A stretch of DNA of 64,000 bases from Arthrobacter humicola (GTDB lineage: Bacteria > Actinomycetota > Actinomycetes > Actinomycetales > Micrococcaceae): positions 204,880-268,879 of the forward strand of contig NZ_JAFKON010000008.1 of assembly GCF_022803015.1 (NCBI RefSeq), written 5' to 3'. A program made the position numbers and the translations under genes. Positions 1 to 9,038 of the stretch are shown here, piece by piece (within the stretch, counting starts at the first letter, position 1; every line of letters starts with the position of its first letter). Below the pieces are notes generated by a model. The model was not told where the DNA came from. It did not search any database and saw nothing but the letters and a program-made list of their open reading frames with translations.

Positions 1-282
1 CTTGAAATGTACTCCGTGCTCCGTACCGGCGATTTCAGCAATTACGGTGGCTGGTCCAACGCCGAGTACGACCAACTCATCAACAGCGCGGTCGGCACCG
101 AAGACGACGCCGAGCGAAACCGGCTCACGGCCCAGGCGGCGAAAATCGCCAGCCAGGACGTGGTCTGGTCCCCGCTCTATGAGACCGTCACCGCACTGTG
201 GCTCGGCAAGCGCATCACAGGCGTGACGCCGTCGATCAACTACATGTACTACCCCTGGGCAGCAACGATTGGAGGCCGGTAG
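1..282 (+). CDS. ABC transporter substrate-binding protein, C-terminal fragment (family 5, peptide/opine type)
   Basis: Partial gene: the 5' part lies outside the window, and 93 codons remain before the TAG at 280-282. The visible tail includes SNYGGWSNAEYD, a helix of the type QAAKIASQD, and WSPLYETVTALW. It resembles the last lobe of SBP_bac_5 proteins (the DppA/OppA family), where a Ser/Asn/Tyr/Gly-rich segment precedes the closing helices. The following permease, permease and double-ATPase genes confirm the assignment to an extracytoplasmic binding component. The ligand cannot be read from this fragment. The downstream oxidoreductase suggests an amine, amino acid or opine. Confidence 0.8.
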   Translation, partial: LEMYSVLRTGDFSNYGGWSNAEYDQLINSAVGTEDDAERNRLTAQAAKIASQDVVWSPLYETVTALWLGKRITGVTPSINYMYYPWAATIGGR

Positions 283-284
283 CC

Positions 285-1304
285 GTGGCTGTGACCCAAC
301 TGGCAGCACCACCCGCCCCACCGACCCCCGCAACGAAGAAAAGCCCGACGGCGGCACCATTAGCCCTGGTGCTCCGCAGGGTAGGAACGCTGCTGATCAC
401 CCTGTTCTTCGCCTCACTGATCGTGTTCTTCTCACGCTTTGTCCTGCCGGGCGACCCGGCGCGCTTCCTCCTGCGCGGCCGGAGCCCCAAACCGGAGGCC
501 CTCGCGGAGATCACCAAGCAGTTCGGCCTGGACAAGCCTCCGATCGAGCAGTATTTCACGTGGATCGGAGGCATCCTCCACGGTGACTGGGGCCGCTCGC
601 TGACCTACCGCCAGAGCGTGAGCGATGTGCTGCTCAACCGCCTGCCCGTGACGCTGGAACTCGTGGCCCTGGCCGCCGTCTTCATCACAGGCCTGGGCCT
701 CATTGCCGGCATGCTCGCAAGCTTGAACAAGGGCGGCTGGGACCGCTTCATCCTCATCACGGTCACGGCAGCCGGTGCCATACCCCCGTTCGTTGCGGCG
801 ATTGTCCTGACCGCCCTCTTCGCGGTCCAGTTGGGGTGGTTTCCTTCCTTCGGCAGCGGTGATGAAGGGCCGAGCCGGCTTTGGCACCTGACACTCCCTG
901 CCCTGGCGCTGGGCGTGACCTTCATTGCCTTCATGGCCCGGGTGACGCGTTCCTCAATGAACGAACAACTCACCCGCGAACACGTGGAGGTGGCCACCAG
1001 CCGCGGCCTCACACGCAGTTCCGTGGTGTTCCGGCACGTGCTCCGCAACGCCCTGGGCCCCATCCTGACAGTGAGCGGTGTACTGATCGCCGGCCTTCTG
1101 GTCTCCAGTGCCATCGTGGAACAGACATTCGGCCTGACCGGGATCGGCCAGCTTCTGGTCCAGTCGATCGACCGGCTCGACTTCGCGGTGGTTCAGGCGA
1201 TCGTCATGATCATTGTCACGGCATTCGTCCTGGCCAACACGGTAGTCGATCTCATCCAACCCCTCATTGACCCGCGGATCGCCGCAGGAACGGAGTCCCG
1301 ATGA
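285..1304 (+). CDS. ABC transporter permease, DppB/OppB type
   Basis: Integral membrane permease of a peptide/opine importer, 339 aa. The GTG at 285 was chosen because GGAGG at 271-275 sits nine bases upstream, and the upstream gene ends two bases earlier. The N-terminus has a Pro/Ala-rich cytosolic leader, then a first membrane helix (LLITLFFASLIVFF) and the family-typical segment LPGDPARFLLRGRSP. The cytoplasmic EAA-like loop is around EVATSRGLTRSSVVFRHVLRN. The last four bases overlap the next gene (ATGA at 1301), which indicates translational coupling. It should pair with the following permease to form the heterodimeric channel. Confidence 0.92.
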   Translation: MAVTQLAAPPAPPTPATKKSPTAAPLALVLRRVGTLLITLFFASLIVFFSRFVLPGDPARFLLRGRSPKPEALAEITKQFGLDKPPIEQYFTWIGGILHGDWGRSLTYRQSVSDVLLNRLPVTLELVALAAVFITGLGLIAGMLASLNKGGWDRFILITVTAAGAIPPFVAAIVLTALFAVQLGWFPSFGSGDEGPSRLWHLTLPALALGVTFIAFMARVTRSSMNEQLTREHVEVATSRGLTRSSVVFRHVLRNALGPILTVSGVLIAGLLVSSAIVEQTFGLTGIGQLLVQSIDRLDFAVVQAIVMIIVTAFVLANTVVDLIQPLIDPRIAAGTESR

Positions 1305-2158
1305 CTCTCACAGGAACGCTTCCCCTCCTGAGGACCCACCGCTACGGAAGCCTCCTGTCGGTCACGGGTTGGGTGGCAGTGACGGTAACGCTCGTCGTTG
1401 TGCTTCTCTCCCTGCTCGCCCCGGTCCTGGCCCCGTACGATCCGGACTTCGTCGATCTTTCCAGCGTGCTGGGCGGGCCAAGCAGCGCCCACTTGCTCGG
1501 CACCGATGCCCTGGGCCGCGACATGCTCAGCCGCCTCATGTTCGGGGGGCGTACCTCGCTCGTCGGCCCGTTGATTGTGGTGGCAGCGTCCACGGTCCTG
1601 GGCCTGCTCTTGGGCCTGGCAGCCGGATGGACGGACGGCTGGATCAGCAGGATCCTGACCCGCGTCTTCGACCTGCTCTTCGCCTTCCCCGCACTGCTGC
1701 TCGCCATGCTGGCCATTGCCATCTTCGGCAAGGGCCTCATAGCGCCGATCCTGGCCATGACCATCAGCTACATCCCGTACGTGGCGCGTTTGACGCAGCA
1801 GTTGGTGGTCGCCGAACGGAGCCGGCCATATGTCCAGGCCTACCGGGTGCTGGGATTCCGGACTCCCTGGGTGGTGCTGGGACGGGTGATGCCAAACCTG
1901 GTGCCCACCGTTGGCGCCCAGTCCACGCTCAACTTCGGCTATGTGCTCGCCGACCTCGCGGCACTGTCCTTTATTGGCCTCGGCATCCAGCCGCCAACCT
2001 CCGACTGGGGAGCCATGATCGAGGAGGCCCGGGGCGCACTGCTCGGCGGCCACGTGCTGCCGGCCTTTCTGCCCGCGCTCGTCGTCGTTCTTATTGTCGT
2101 ATCCATCAACGTCATCGGTGAGGAACTCTCCGACCGGATTGGAGGCAAGCTTTCATGA
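1301..2158 (+). CDS. ABC transporter permease, DppC/OppC type
   Basis: Second membrane subunit of the same importer, 285 aa. It shows the DppC hallmarks: an N-terminal single helix, then LLGTDALGRDMLSRLMFGGRTSL before the core helices, and an EAA-type loop containing YRVLGFRTPWVVLGRVMPNL. The C-terminal part has the conserved DLAALSFIGLGIQPPTSDWG. The start overlaps the previous stop by four bases, and the end overlaps the ATPase start by four bases (ATGA at 2155). Three consecutive cistrons are therefore translationally coupled. Confidence 0.93.
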   Translation: MTLTGTLPLLRTHRYGSLLSVTGWVAVTVTLVVVLLSLLAPVLAPYDPDFVDLSSVLGGPSSAHLLGTDALGRDMLSRLMFGGRTSLVGPLIVVAASTVLGLLLGLAAGWTDGWISRILTRVFDLLFAFPALLLAMLAIAIFGKGLIAPILAMTISYIPYVARLTQQLVVAERSRPYVQAYRVLGFRTPWVVLGRVMPNLVPTVGAQSTLNFGYVLADLAALSFIGLGIQPPTSDWGAMIEEARGALLGGHVLPAFLPALVVVLIVVSINVIGEELSDRIGGKLS

Positions 2159-3759
2159 GCAAGCTCCTTGAAATTGACCAGTTCACGCTGCACTTCCCCG
2201 GCCGCGGGGCGCTCCTGAACGAGGTCTCACTGCACGTCGACGATGGCGAGGCCGTCGCCCTGGTGGGCGAATCTGGTTCCGGGAAATCGCTCACCACCCG
2301 GGCCGCTCTGGGGCTCTTTCCGGAAACCTCCAGGCTTTCCGGGTCTGTGAAGGTACAGGGCCTGGACACGACGAGTGCCCCGGCGGCCAAGTTGCTGCAA
2401 CTGCGCCGCAACCGCGCCTCCATGATCTTCCAGGACCCGCGCGCCGGCATCAACCCGGTACGCACGGTGGGGGATTTCCTCACCGAGACGCTGGTGAGAT
2501 GGCGCGGCCTGAGCCGGGAAGAATCGGTCGAGCGGGCCATCACGCAGCTGGAACAGGTGGGCCTGCGGCGGACCAAAGAGATGATGCGGCAGTATCCGCA
2601 CCAGCTGTCCGGGGGCATGCTCCAGCGTGTCATGATTGCGGCCGCGCTGCTCGATTCGCCCGAACTGCTCTTGTGCGACGAGCCGACCACAGCCCTGGAC
2701 GTCACCACTCAGGCCGGGATTCTCGAATTGCTGCGCGAACAGCAACAGGCGCGGGCCATGGGCATGCTGTTCATCACGCACGACCTGAACCTCGCCGCCT
2801 CCCTGTGCGACCGCGTCTACGTTTTGCGCAAGGGCGAAGTTGTGGAGCATGGCGCGGCATGCGACGTGTTCTTGAGCCCGCAGGCGGACTACACCCGCCA
2901 GCTGGTCGGCGCCACGCCGCGCATCGAGCTCGACAAGGTCCCGACAGCGCCCGCGGCCGACGGCACCATGCCGCTGCTCTCGGTCAAGGGCCTGGGCCGG
3001 CGCTATGAGTTGCCGGGCGGGGAAATGCTGACCGCCCTGAACGACGCCACGTTCACCCTTGCCCCTGGCGGCTCCCTGGGCGTTGTGGGCGAGTCAGGTT
3101 CGGGCAAGTCCACGTTGGCGCGAATGATTGTCGCGCTCGAGACGGCCGATGAGGGCGAACTCGCGATCAACGGCCGGGTCCGGGCGCCACGTCCGCTCCG
3201 GGCCCGTGAGCGCAAGCTCCTGGCCAAAGACGTTCAGATTGTCTTCCAGGATCCCTACCTTTCCCTGGATCCGAGGATTGCCGTGGGTAAGGCGGTGGCG
3301 GATGTTTTCCGGCTCCACCAGGGACAGGGGCGGGCAGACGCCGTGCAGAGCGCCCGGGAGCTTCTCGAACGCGTGGGCATCGGCCCGGAGCGTTTCGAAT
3401 CCAAACCGCGGGCACTTTCGGGCGGGCAGCGGCAGCGCGTGGCGATTGCCAAGGCCCTCGCCGCGCGGCCCAAGCTGCTGGTCCTGGACGAGGCCACCAG
3501 TGCCCTGGACGTCTCGGTCCAGGCGCAAGTGCTGGAGCTCGTGGAGGAAGTGCGGGAGCAGCTGGGCCTGACCATTCTCTTCGTGACCCACGATCTCGCG
3601 GTGGTTTCCAGGCTGTGCGCGGAGCTTCTTGTGCTGCAGCAAGGCCAGATCGTGGAGCAAGGGCCCACGGCGAAGATCTTGTCTGCTCCCACCAGCGACT
3701 ACACCCGCACGCTCCTCGACTCACGGCCGAGGGCCCTCTGGGAAGAGCAGCCCGCTTAG
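2155..3759 (+). CDS. ABC transporter ATP-binding protein, fused double nucleotide-binding domain (DppD-DppF type)
   Basis: 534 aa with two complete ATPase domains in one chain. Domain 1 has Walker A GESGSGKS (residues 38-45), signature LSGGMLQR, and Walker B LLLCDEPTTALD. Domain 2 has Walker A GESGSGKST, signature LSGGQRQR, and Walker B LLVLDEATSALD with the switch His in FVTHD. Fused DppD-DppF proteins are common in Actinobacteria and replace two separate genes. It powers import through the two upstream permeases. The first signature has Met-Leu where Gln-Arg or Gln-Gln is more usual, but nothing essential is missing. Confidence 0.95.
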   Translation: MSKLLEIDQFTLHFPGRGALLNEVSLHVDDGEAVALVGESGSGKSLTTRAALGLFPETSRLSGSVKVQGLDTTSAPAAKLLQLRRNRASMIFQDPRAGINPVRTVGDFLTETLVRWRGLSREESVERAITQLEQVGLRRTKEMMRQYPHQLSGGMLQRVMIAAALLDSPELLLCDEPTTALDVTTQAGILELLREQQQARAMGMLFITHDLNLAASLCDRVYVLRKGEVVEHGAACDVFLSPQADYTRQLVGATPRIELDKVPTAPAADGTMPLLSVKGLGRRYELPGGEMLTALNDATFTLAPGGSLGVVGESGSGKSTLARMIVALETADEGELAINGRVRAPRPLRARERKLLAKDVQIVFQDPYLSLDPRIAVGKAVADVFRLHQGQGRADAVQSARELLERVGIGPERFESKPRALSGGQRQRVAIAKALAARPKLLVLDEATSALDVSVQAQVLELVEEVREQLGLTILFVTHDLAVVSRLCAELLVLQQGQIVEQGPTAKILSAPTSDYTRTLLDSRPRALWEEQPA

Positions 3760-3865
3760 TTCGACATCTATGCCGGCGCCTGTACAACCAACGTGTGCCA
3801 CCAACCCAGGTGCCTCGGGCACTCGCAAAGTGCTCACAAAGCACTCACAAATAGGAGAGATTCCA

Positions 3866-5281
3866 GTGCATACGACCGTTTTTGAGCGGAGCTTCCCGGG
3901 CTCGGCAATTGTTGAGCAGGCTTTGGCAGACACCGTGCACCGACCATTCTGGATCGACGATCTGGGCGATGACGTGGTTCGGTACCCCCAGCTTGAGAGT
4001 GAGCTTCAAGCCGATCTCGTTGTAGTGGGCGCGGGCTACACAGGCCTGTGGACGGCCCTGCGGGCCAAAGAAAGCAATCCGGAACTTGACGTAATTGTCG
4101 TCGAGGCGCAACGCGTCGGCTGGGCCGCGTCCGGCCGCAATGGCGGGTTCTGCGTTGCGAGCCTGACGCATGGCTATGAGAACGGCAAGAACCGCTGGCC
4201 CAAGGAACTGGACCAGTTGGAGCGCCTGGGCATGGAAAACCTGGACGGGATCCAGGAGACCGTTGAGCGTTATCAGATCGATTGCGACTTCGAGCGCACG
4301 GGCGAGTTCAACGTGGCCGTGGAACCGCACCATGTTGAATGGCTTAAGAGCGACGGCGGGGGTGGGGTTTTCCTTGACACGGATGCGATGCGCGCGTCGG
4401 TGAATTCGCCAACCTATCTCGCCGGCCGTTGGCACAAGGACGGGGCCGCCATGATCCATCCCGCCAAACTTGCCGCGGGACTGGCGCGGGCGGCGACGGA
4501 GCTCGGCGTGCAAATCTTCGAAGAGTCCCGCGTCAGCGGGCTGGAGGAGTTGCCTGACGGCGTCCGCGTGCACACGGGATCCGGCGGCGTTCGGGCCAAG
4601 CAGGTAGCCCTGGCCACCAATGTCTTCCCCTCCCTCCTGAAACGGAACAGCTTCATGACCGTGCCGGTCTACGACTACGCGCTCATGACCGAGCCGCTCA
4701 CGGACGAACAGCTCGCCGCCATTGGCTGGAAGGAACGCCAAGGCATCGGCGACATGGCCAATCAATTCCACTACTACCGCTTGAGCAAGGACAACCGCAT
4801 TCTTTTCGGCGGCTACGACGCCATCTATTACGCGGGGCGCCAGGTGAAGGAGGCGTACGAGGACCGGGAGGAGACGTTCAGGAAGCTGGCCAGCCACTTC
4901 TTCACGACGTTTCCGCAGCTTGAGGGATTGAAGTTCAGCCACAAGTGGGGAGGCGCCATCGACTCCAGCACCCAGTTCTGCACCTTTTTCGGTACGGCCC
5001 GAAAGGGACGGGTGGCCTATGCCGCAGGCTTCACGGGCCTGGGTGTCGCATCCACCCGCTTTGCCGCCGATGTCATGCTGGACCTGCTGGGCGGGCAGGA
5101 AACCGAGCGGACGCGCCTTGAGATGGTGCGCAAACGCCCGCTCCCGTTCCCGCCCGAGCCCTTCGCTTCGATTGGGATCAACCTGACCCGCTGGTCGATG
5201 GACCGGGCCGATCACAATGCGGGCAAGCGGAACCTTATCCTCAAGACGCTCGACGCCGTGGGGCTGGGTTTCGACTCCTAG
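3866..5281 (+). CDS. FAD-dependent oxidoreductase, DAO family (PuuB/glycine-oxidase-like)
   Basis: 471 aa flavoprotein. The GTG at 3866 follows AGGAGAG (3853-3859) at good spacing. Upstream in-frame starts would run into the ATPase gene. A short N-terminal arm precedes the dinucleotide-binding fold GAGYTG (about residues 55-60) with the acidic residue at the end of strand 2 (VVEAQ), then AASGRNGGF, a flavin-contacting motif of this family. The C-terminal FAD motif is around YAAGFTGLGVASTRFAAD. Close relatives oxidise amines or secondary amino acids such as gamma-glutamylputrescine, producing an aldehyde or keto acid, ammonia and H2O2. It follows the importer by about 105 bases and precedes a cupin, so import followed by oxidation of an amine-type substrate is the best inference. 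The exact substrate is unknown. Confidence 0.85.
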   Translation: MHTTVFERSFPGSAIVEQALADTVHRPFWIDDLGDDVVRYPQLESELQADLVVVGAGYTGLWTALRAKESNPELDVIVVEAQRVGWAASGRNGGFCVASLTHGYENGKNRWPKELDQLERLGMENLDGIQETVERYQIDCDFERTGEFNVAVEPHHVEWLKSDGGGGVFLDTDAMRASVNSPTYLAGRWHKDGAAMIHPAKLAAGLARAATELGVQIFEESRVSGLEELPDGVRVHTGSGGVRAKQVALATNVFPSLLKRNSFMTVPVYDYALMTEPLTDEQLAAIGWKERQGIGDMANQFHYYRLSKDNRILFGGYDAIYYAGRQVKEAYEDREETFRKLASHFFTTFPQLEGLKFSHKWGGAIDSSTQFCTFFGTARKGRVAYAAGFTGLGVASTRFAADVMLDLLGGQETERTRLEMVRKRPLPFPPEPFASIGINLTRWSMDRADHNAGKRNLILKTLDAVGLGFDS

Positions 5282-5316
5282 ACACCCCCATTGACCCCAC
5301 CAGAGGAGACCCAGCA

Positions 5317-5664
5317 ATGACGGACTCAGCGGCCGAGCACACAGCGGCACTCGGTCTTGACCTGAAACACGAGCCGCTTTCCGCCGACAAGGTTGTTCTG
5401 GGCAATCCCAGCACAGCGGTTCGCGAGCTTGAGGACCTGGCGGGATGCGGCGTCGGCATATGGGAAATGACCCCGGGCACTGCCACTGATACCGAGGCCG
5501 AGGAGGTCTTTGTCGTCCTGAGCGGGAAGGCCCGCCTCGTGTTCCTCGACGACGGAAGCACCTTGGACGTCGCAACTGGCGACATCGTACGGCTGCGCCA
5601 AGGTCAACGGACGTCGTGGACCGTCACCGAGACGCTTCGCAAGATCTATTTCGCGGGCCAATAG
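5317..5664 (+). CDS. Small cupin-domain protein
   Basis: 115 aa single-domain cupin, 35 bases behind the FAD oxidoreductase, with GAGGAG before the ATG. Cupin motif 1 is recognisable but weak. The clearest parts are EVFVVLSGKARLVFLDDG and the second motif VATGDIVRLRQGQRTSWTV. Several usual metal-binding His residues are absent, so it may be a binding rather than a catalytic cupin. Similar small cupins sit beside Puu-type oxidases, which suggests a role in the same pathway. Function not established. Confidence 0.82.
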   Translation: MTDSAAEHTAALGLDLKHEPLSADKVVLGNPSTAVRELEDLAGCGVGIWEMTPGTATDTEAEEVFVVLSGKARLVFLDDGSTLDVATGDIVRLRQGQRTSWTVTETLRKIYFAGQ

Positions 5665-5770
5665 CCCCGCCCCGGAAACGTCACATTCCGCGGGTGCGGC
5701 AGGGGCCCGTGATAGCAATGGGACTGATGAAAGCATATTTCTGCCCGGCCGCCGGGCAACGGCCCACCCC

Positions 5771-6955
5771 ATGAGCGGCGTGGCCCGGGCGCCGCGCGGC
5801 TGGCTCCTCATGCTCGCGATCGGGCTGATCGCGCTGAACATGCGCGGCCCGTTGGTGGCGGTTGCCCCGGTGATCGCCCAACTGGAGGACGATCTCGGGT
5901 TTACCCCGGTGGAATTGGGATTCCTGACCGGCATTCCGGTGCTGTGCTTTGCCCTCGCCGCGCCCCTGGCCTCGCTGGCCGGACGCAAGCTGGGGCCCGA
6001 GTTCGCCATCACCCTGACCCTGCTCGGCGTGCTCTTCGGCGTCGTGGTCCGCTCGGCCGGCGGTGGTGCCCTGGTCATGCTGGGCACGGTGATCCTCGGC
6101 GTCGCCATCACGATCGGCAACATCGTGGTCCCGCTGATCATCCGCCGTGACTTCACCCCCGCCCGGCAAGGCGCGGCAATGGGCACCTACACCGCGGCAC
6201 TGAACATCGGCTCGTTCCTGACCTCCATGGTGTCGGCGCCGCTGGCTGACCTGCTGGGCTGGCGGCCCGCGATTGCCGCCAGTGGCCTGTTCGCGGTGGC
6301 GGCTGCCGCCGTGTGGGTGATTGCGGTTGGCCGGCGGGCATTCATACCTGCTGCCATCCCCGCGGCGGACCCGCGGCGGCCCGGCAAGCTCACCTCGCGG
6401 TGGATCACGGCAGCGCTGACCTTCGGGTTCGCCGGGCAGGCGTTCTCGTACTACGGAGTGACCGCCTGGCTGCCAAGCCTGCTCTCTGACGAACTCGGCA
6501 TGTCGCCGGCAGCCGCCGGGGCGGGGTCCTCGCTCTTCCAGATCCTGGCCATTGTGGGCGGACTGGGCGTGCCGCTGGCGGCCCGGTTCGCCAGTACGAC
6601 GGCGGTGGGCCTCGCCCTTGGGCTGCTGTGGCTCACCGTACCCGTGGGCCTGCTGCTCGCACCGGAGCTGTGGTGGCTGTGGTGTTCCTTCGGCGGTGTG
6701 GCCCAGGGCGGCGGCATCACGCTGATCTTCCTGGCCATAATCCGGCTGGCGCGGGACCAGGCCTCGGCGGCCCGGATGTCCGCCGTCGTCCAGGGGACGG
6801 GATACTCCTTCGGGGCAGTGGCGCCGACCCTGCTGGGCTACGTCCACGGGACCACCGGCGCCTGGACCGGCCCGCTGCTGATGATCCTGTGCTCGGTGGC
6901 CGCGTTCATCCTGGGCACCTCCCTGTCACTGCGGCGGGTGCCGAAGCCCCACTGA
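5771..6955 (+). CDS. MFS transporter, CynX/NimT family
   Basis: 394 aa with about 12 membrane segments. The early motif ALNMRGPLVAVAPV is the signature of the cyanate/nitroimidazole (CynX/NimT) branch of the major facilitator superfamily. A second motif, VPLIIRRDF, occurs in the first half. The start ATG at 5771 has only a weak ribosome site. It is a single-gene unit followed by two inverted repeats before the convergent aceB. The substrate is unknown. Relatives include exporters and small-anion carriers, so the cyanate label should not be taken literally. Confidence 0.85.
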   Translation: MSGVARAPRGWLLMLAIGLIALNMRGPLVAVAPVIAQLEDDLGFTPVELGFLTGIPVLCFALAAPLASLAGRKLGPEFAITLTLLGVLFGVVVRSAGGGALVMLGTVILGVAITIGNIVVPLIIRRDFTPARQGAAMGTYTAALNIGSFLTSMVSAPLADLLGWRPAIAASGLFAVAAAAVWVIAVGRRAFIPAAIPAADPRRPGKLTSRWITAALTFGFAGQAFSYYGVTAWLPSLLSDELGMSPAAAGAGSSLFQILAIVGGLGVPLAARFASTTAVGLALGLLWLTVPVGLLLAPELWWLWCSFGGVAQGGGITLIFLAIIRLARDQASAARMSAVVQGTGYSFGAVAPTLLGYVHGTTGAWTGPLLMILCSVAAFILGTSLSLRRVPKPH

Positions 6956-6990
6956 TTCGCTGTCGCGCGCCGGGGTGATTTCAGTCGAGA

Positions 6991-7037
6991 CGACAGGTAA
7001 GGCCCATGTTCGCGGGGAACATGGGCCTTACCTGTCG
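6991..7037. terminator. Perfect 21-bp hairpin between convergent genes
   Basis: The left arm 6991-7011 (CGACAGGTAAGGCCCATGTTC begins it) is an exact reverse complement of 7017-7037, with a five-base loop at 7012-7016. It lies between the MFS gene (+) and aceB (-) and could end transcription from both sides. There is no U-tract on either side, so it may act as an RNA-stability element or Rho-assisted stop rather than a classical terminator. The perfect 21-bp arms are longer than usual for a terminator. Confidence 0.6.
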
Positions 7038-7066
7038 TACCGACGCCGTTGTCGAGTACGGGGGGA

Positions 7067-7140
7067 TTTTCCGTTGCTGGACTGCCACCCGGATTTCGGG
7101 GTGCCTGTTGCGAAGGGCCTGGCAGCCCAGCCAACGGAAA
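7067..7140. repeat. Imperfect inverted repeat near the 3' end of aceB
   Basis: Arms 7067-7087 and 7120-7140 pair over about 20 positions with one bulge and one mismatch. Each arm contains CCGTTG, then CTGG or CTGGG, then CTGCC. Read on the minus strand it lies just after the aceB stop and ends in a short T-run (the AAAA of the left arm becomes UUUU on the other strand only partly). Together with the perfect hairpin at 6991-7037 it forms a double stem between the two convergent genes. Confidence 0.45.
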
Positions 7141-7174
7141 TCTGTGCGGACCCGGTTGCCCGGGACGCGGAGTC

Positions 7175-8839
7175 CTACGCCGGAAGCAGTGCGGGGTCCC
7201 CGCTGGCGACGCCGGCGCCGTCGCGCGCTTCATGCAGGAAGCGGTCGTAGGCCGGCAGTGTCAGGAAGGCCGGGAACTCGGTGCTGAGGGTGACTTCCTC
7301 GAAGATGTCCCGCGCGTCGGCGAAACGGTCTCCTTCGAAGCGCTCCAGCTTGGCGAATTCCTCGTCCAGCATGTCCTCCACCCACTCCCGGGTGATCACG
7401 TCGCCGTGGTCGGTGATGGCGCGGGCGAAGATCCACTGCCACAGCTGCGAGCGGGAGATTTCCGCGGTGGCGGCGTCCTCCATCAGGTTGTGGATGGCCA
7501 CCGCGCCGTTGCCGCGCAGCCACGACTCGATGTAGCGGATCCCCACTTCGATGTTGTTCCGGATGCCCTGTTCGGTGATGGTTCCGGTGGTCGTGGAGAT
7601 GTCCAGGAGCGCGCGGTCGTCCGCGGTGACGTCCTCACGGAGGCGCTCGAGCTGGTTCGGACGCTCGCCGAGGACGGCGTCGAACACCTCGCGGCAGACC
7701 GGCACCAGGTCCGGGTGCGCCACCCAGGAGCCGTCGAAGCCGTCGCCGGCCTCGCGGGTCTTGTCCGCGCGGACCTTCTCGAAGGCGATCGCGTTGGCAT
7801 CCTGGTCCTTGCGGTTGGGGACAGCCGCGGCCATGCCGCCGATCGCCATGGCGCCGCGCTTGTGGCAGGCCCGGACGAGCTGTTCTGTGTAGGCGCGCAT
7901 GAACGGCTGGGTCATGGTGACCTGGCCGCGGTCCGGGAGCACGAAGCGCGGGCCGCGGGTGCGGAAGTTCTTGATCAGGGAGAAGATGTAGTCCCAGCGG
8001 CCGGCGTTCAGGCCCGCGGCGTGGTCCCGGAGTTCGTAGAGGATCTCCTCCATTTCGAACGCCGCGGTGATCGTCTCGATCAGCACGGTCGCGCGGATGG
8101 TGCCCTGCGGGATGCCCAGCAGGTCCTGCGCCATGATGAAGATGTCGTTCCACAGCCGGGCCTCGAGGTGGTTCTCGATCTTCGGCAGGTAGAAGTACGG
8201 GCCTTTGCCCTGGGCGATCAGGCGGCGGGCGTTGTGGAAGAAGTACAGGCCAAAGTCCACGATCCCGCCGGCAATAGGCGTGCCATCGATGAGCATGTGC
8301 TTTTCCGGCAGGTGCCAGCCGCGGGGGCGGACCACGACTGTGGGCAGTTCCCCGGCCGGGCGCAGCTTGTACTCCTTGCCCTCCGGGGAAGTGAAGTCGA
8401 TCCGGCGTTCCAGCGCGTCCGTGAGGTTCAGCTGGCCCTGGATCACGTTGCGCCAGGACGGCGTGGAGGAGTCCTCCATGTCCGCGAGCCACACCTTGGC
8501 GCCGGAGTTCAGCGCGTTGATGGTCATCTTCTTGTCGACCGGCCCGGTGATTTCCACGCGGCGGTCCTCCAAGCCCGGGGCCGGAGGAGCGACGCGCCAG
8601 TTCGGGTCGTTGCGGACGGACTCGGTCTCGCGCAGGAACCGCGGGTCCCGGCCCTTGGAGATCTGCTGGCGGCGTTCCTGCCGTGCCTGCAGCAGCTCCC
8701 GACGGCGCCCTGCCGTGGCCTTGTGCAGCTTGGCAACAAACGCCAGCGCGTCCGGCGTGAGGACCTCGCCCTGCCGGCAAATCGGCTGCGCGGTCAACGT
8801 GATCCCGTTGATAGTGAAGTTGTCAGTGAAGCTGTTCAT
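7175..8839 (-). CDS. aceB: Malate synthase A
   Basis: 554 aa, the usual size for malate synthase A. It condenses glyoxylate with acetyl-CoA to malate, the second glyoxylate-shunt step. The family motif [17 protein letters not shown] is present, as are a metal-site region around [20 protein letters not shown] and the C-terminal helical plug. The ATG at 8839 follows a good GGAGAT on the minus strand. Longer in-frame extensions cross an intergenic hairpin and are unlikely. It lies downstream of aceA on the same strand with a 199-base gap containing a hairpin, so it may be cotranscribed in part and also have its own promoter. RamB control is likely by analogy with Corynebacterium. Confidence 0.96.
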   Translation of the reverse strand: MNSFTDNFTINGITLTAQPICRQGEVLTPDALAFVAKLHKATAGRRRELLQARQERRQQISKGRDPRFLRETESVRNDPNWRVAPPAPGLEDRRVEITGPVDKKMTINALNSGAKVWLADMEDSSTPSWRNVIQGQLNLTDALERRIDFTSPEGKEYKLRPAGELPTVVVRPRGWHLPEKHMLIDGTPIAGGIVDFGLYFFHNARRLIAQGKGPYFYLPKIENHLEARLWNDIFIMAQDLLGIPQGTIRATVLIETITAAFEMEEILYELRDHAAGLNAGRWDYIFSLIKNFRTRGPRFVLPDRGQVTMTQPFMRAYTEQLVRACHKRGAMAIGGMAAAVPNRKDQDANAIAFEKVRADKTREAGDGFDGSWVAHPDLVPVCREVFDAVLGERPNQLERLREDVTADDRALLDISTTTGTITEQGIRNNIEVGIRYIESWLRGNGAVAIHNLMEDAATAEISRSQLWQWIFARAITDHGDVITREWVEDMLDEEFAKLERFEGDRFADARDIFEEVTLSTEFPAFLTLPAYDRFLHEARDGAGVASGDPALLPA

Positions 8840-8935
8840 TTCAAATCTCCTTAGAGAAGAAGCAAGTTCGACGGCGGTTGGCGACGTGCGCACGAGGCGG
8901 CGGGCCGGATGCTCCGGAAGCGTGCGTAAAAGGGG

Positions 8936-8984
8936 CCCCATTGCCGCCCAGTCGACGTGTGTAGTGTCGAAGGCGGCAATGGGG
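8936..8984 (-). terminator. 13-bp hairpin in the aceA-aceB gap
   Basis: CCCCATTGCCGCC (8936-8948) and its exact complement (8972-8984) enclose a 23-base loop. In the aceA transcript the stem is followed by CCCC then TTTT, a weak U-tract. It could end part of aceA transcription or separate aceA and aceB expression. Readthrough to aceB is plausible because of the long loop. Confidence 0.5.
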
Positions 8985-9038
8985 AATAGCACGCGGAGGA
9001 GTATTCGGTCCGATGGCGGAAGCGCCGCCGTCGGGTGT

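Noticed and set aside
3845..5575. A 576-codon minus-strand frame opposite the FAD oxidoreductase and cupin
   Set aside because: Antisense to two well-supported genes and without any recognisable domain.
7049..8854. A 601-codon plus-strand frame opposite aceB
   Set aside because: Shadow of the malate synthase gene on the other strand; composition and lack of motifs show it is not coding.
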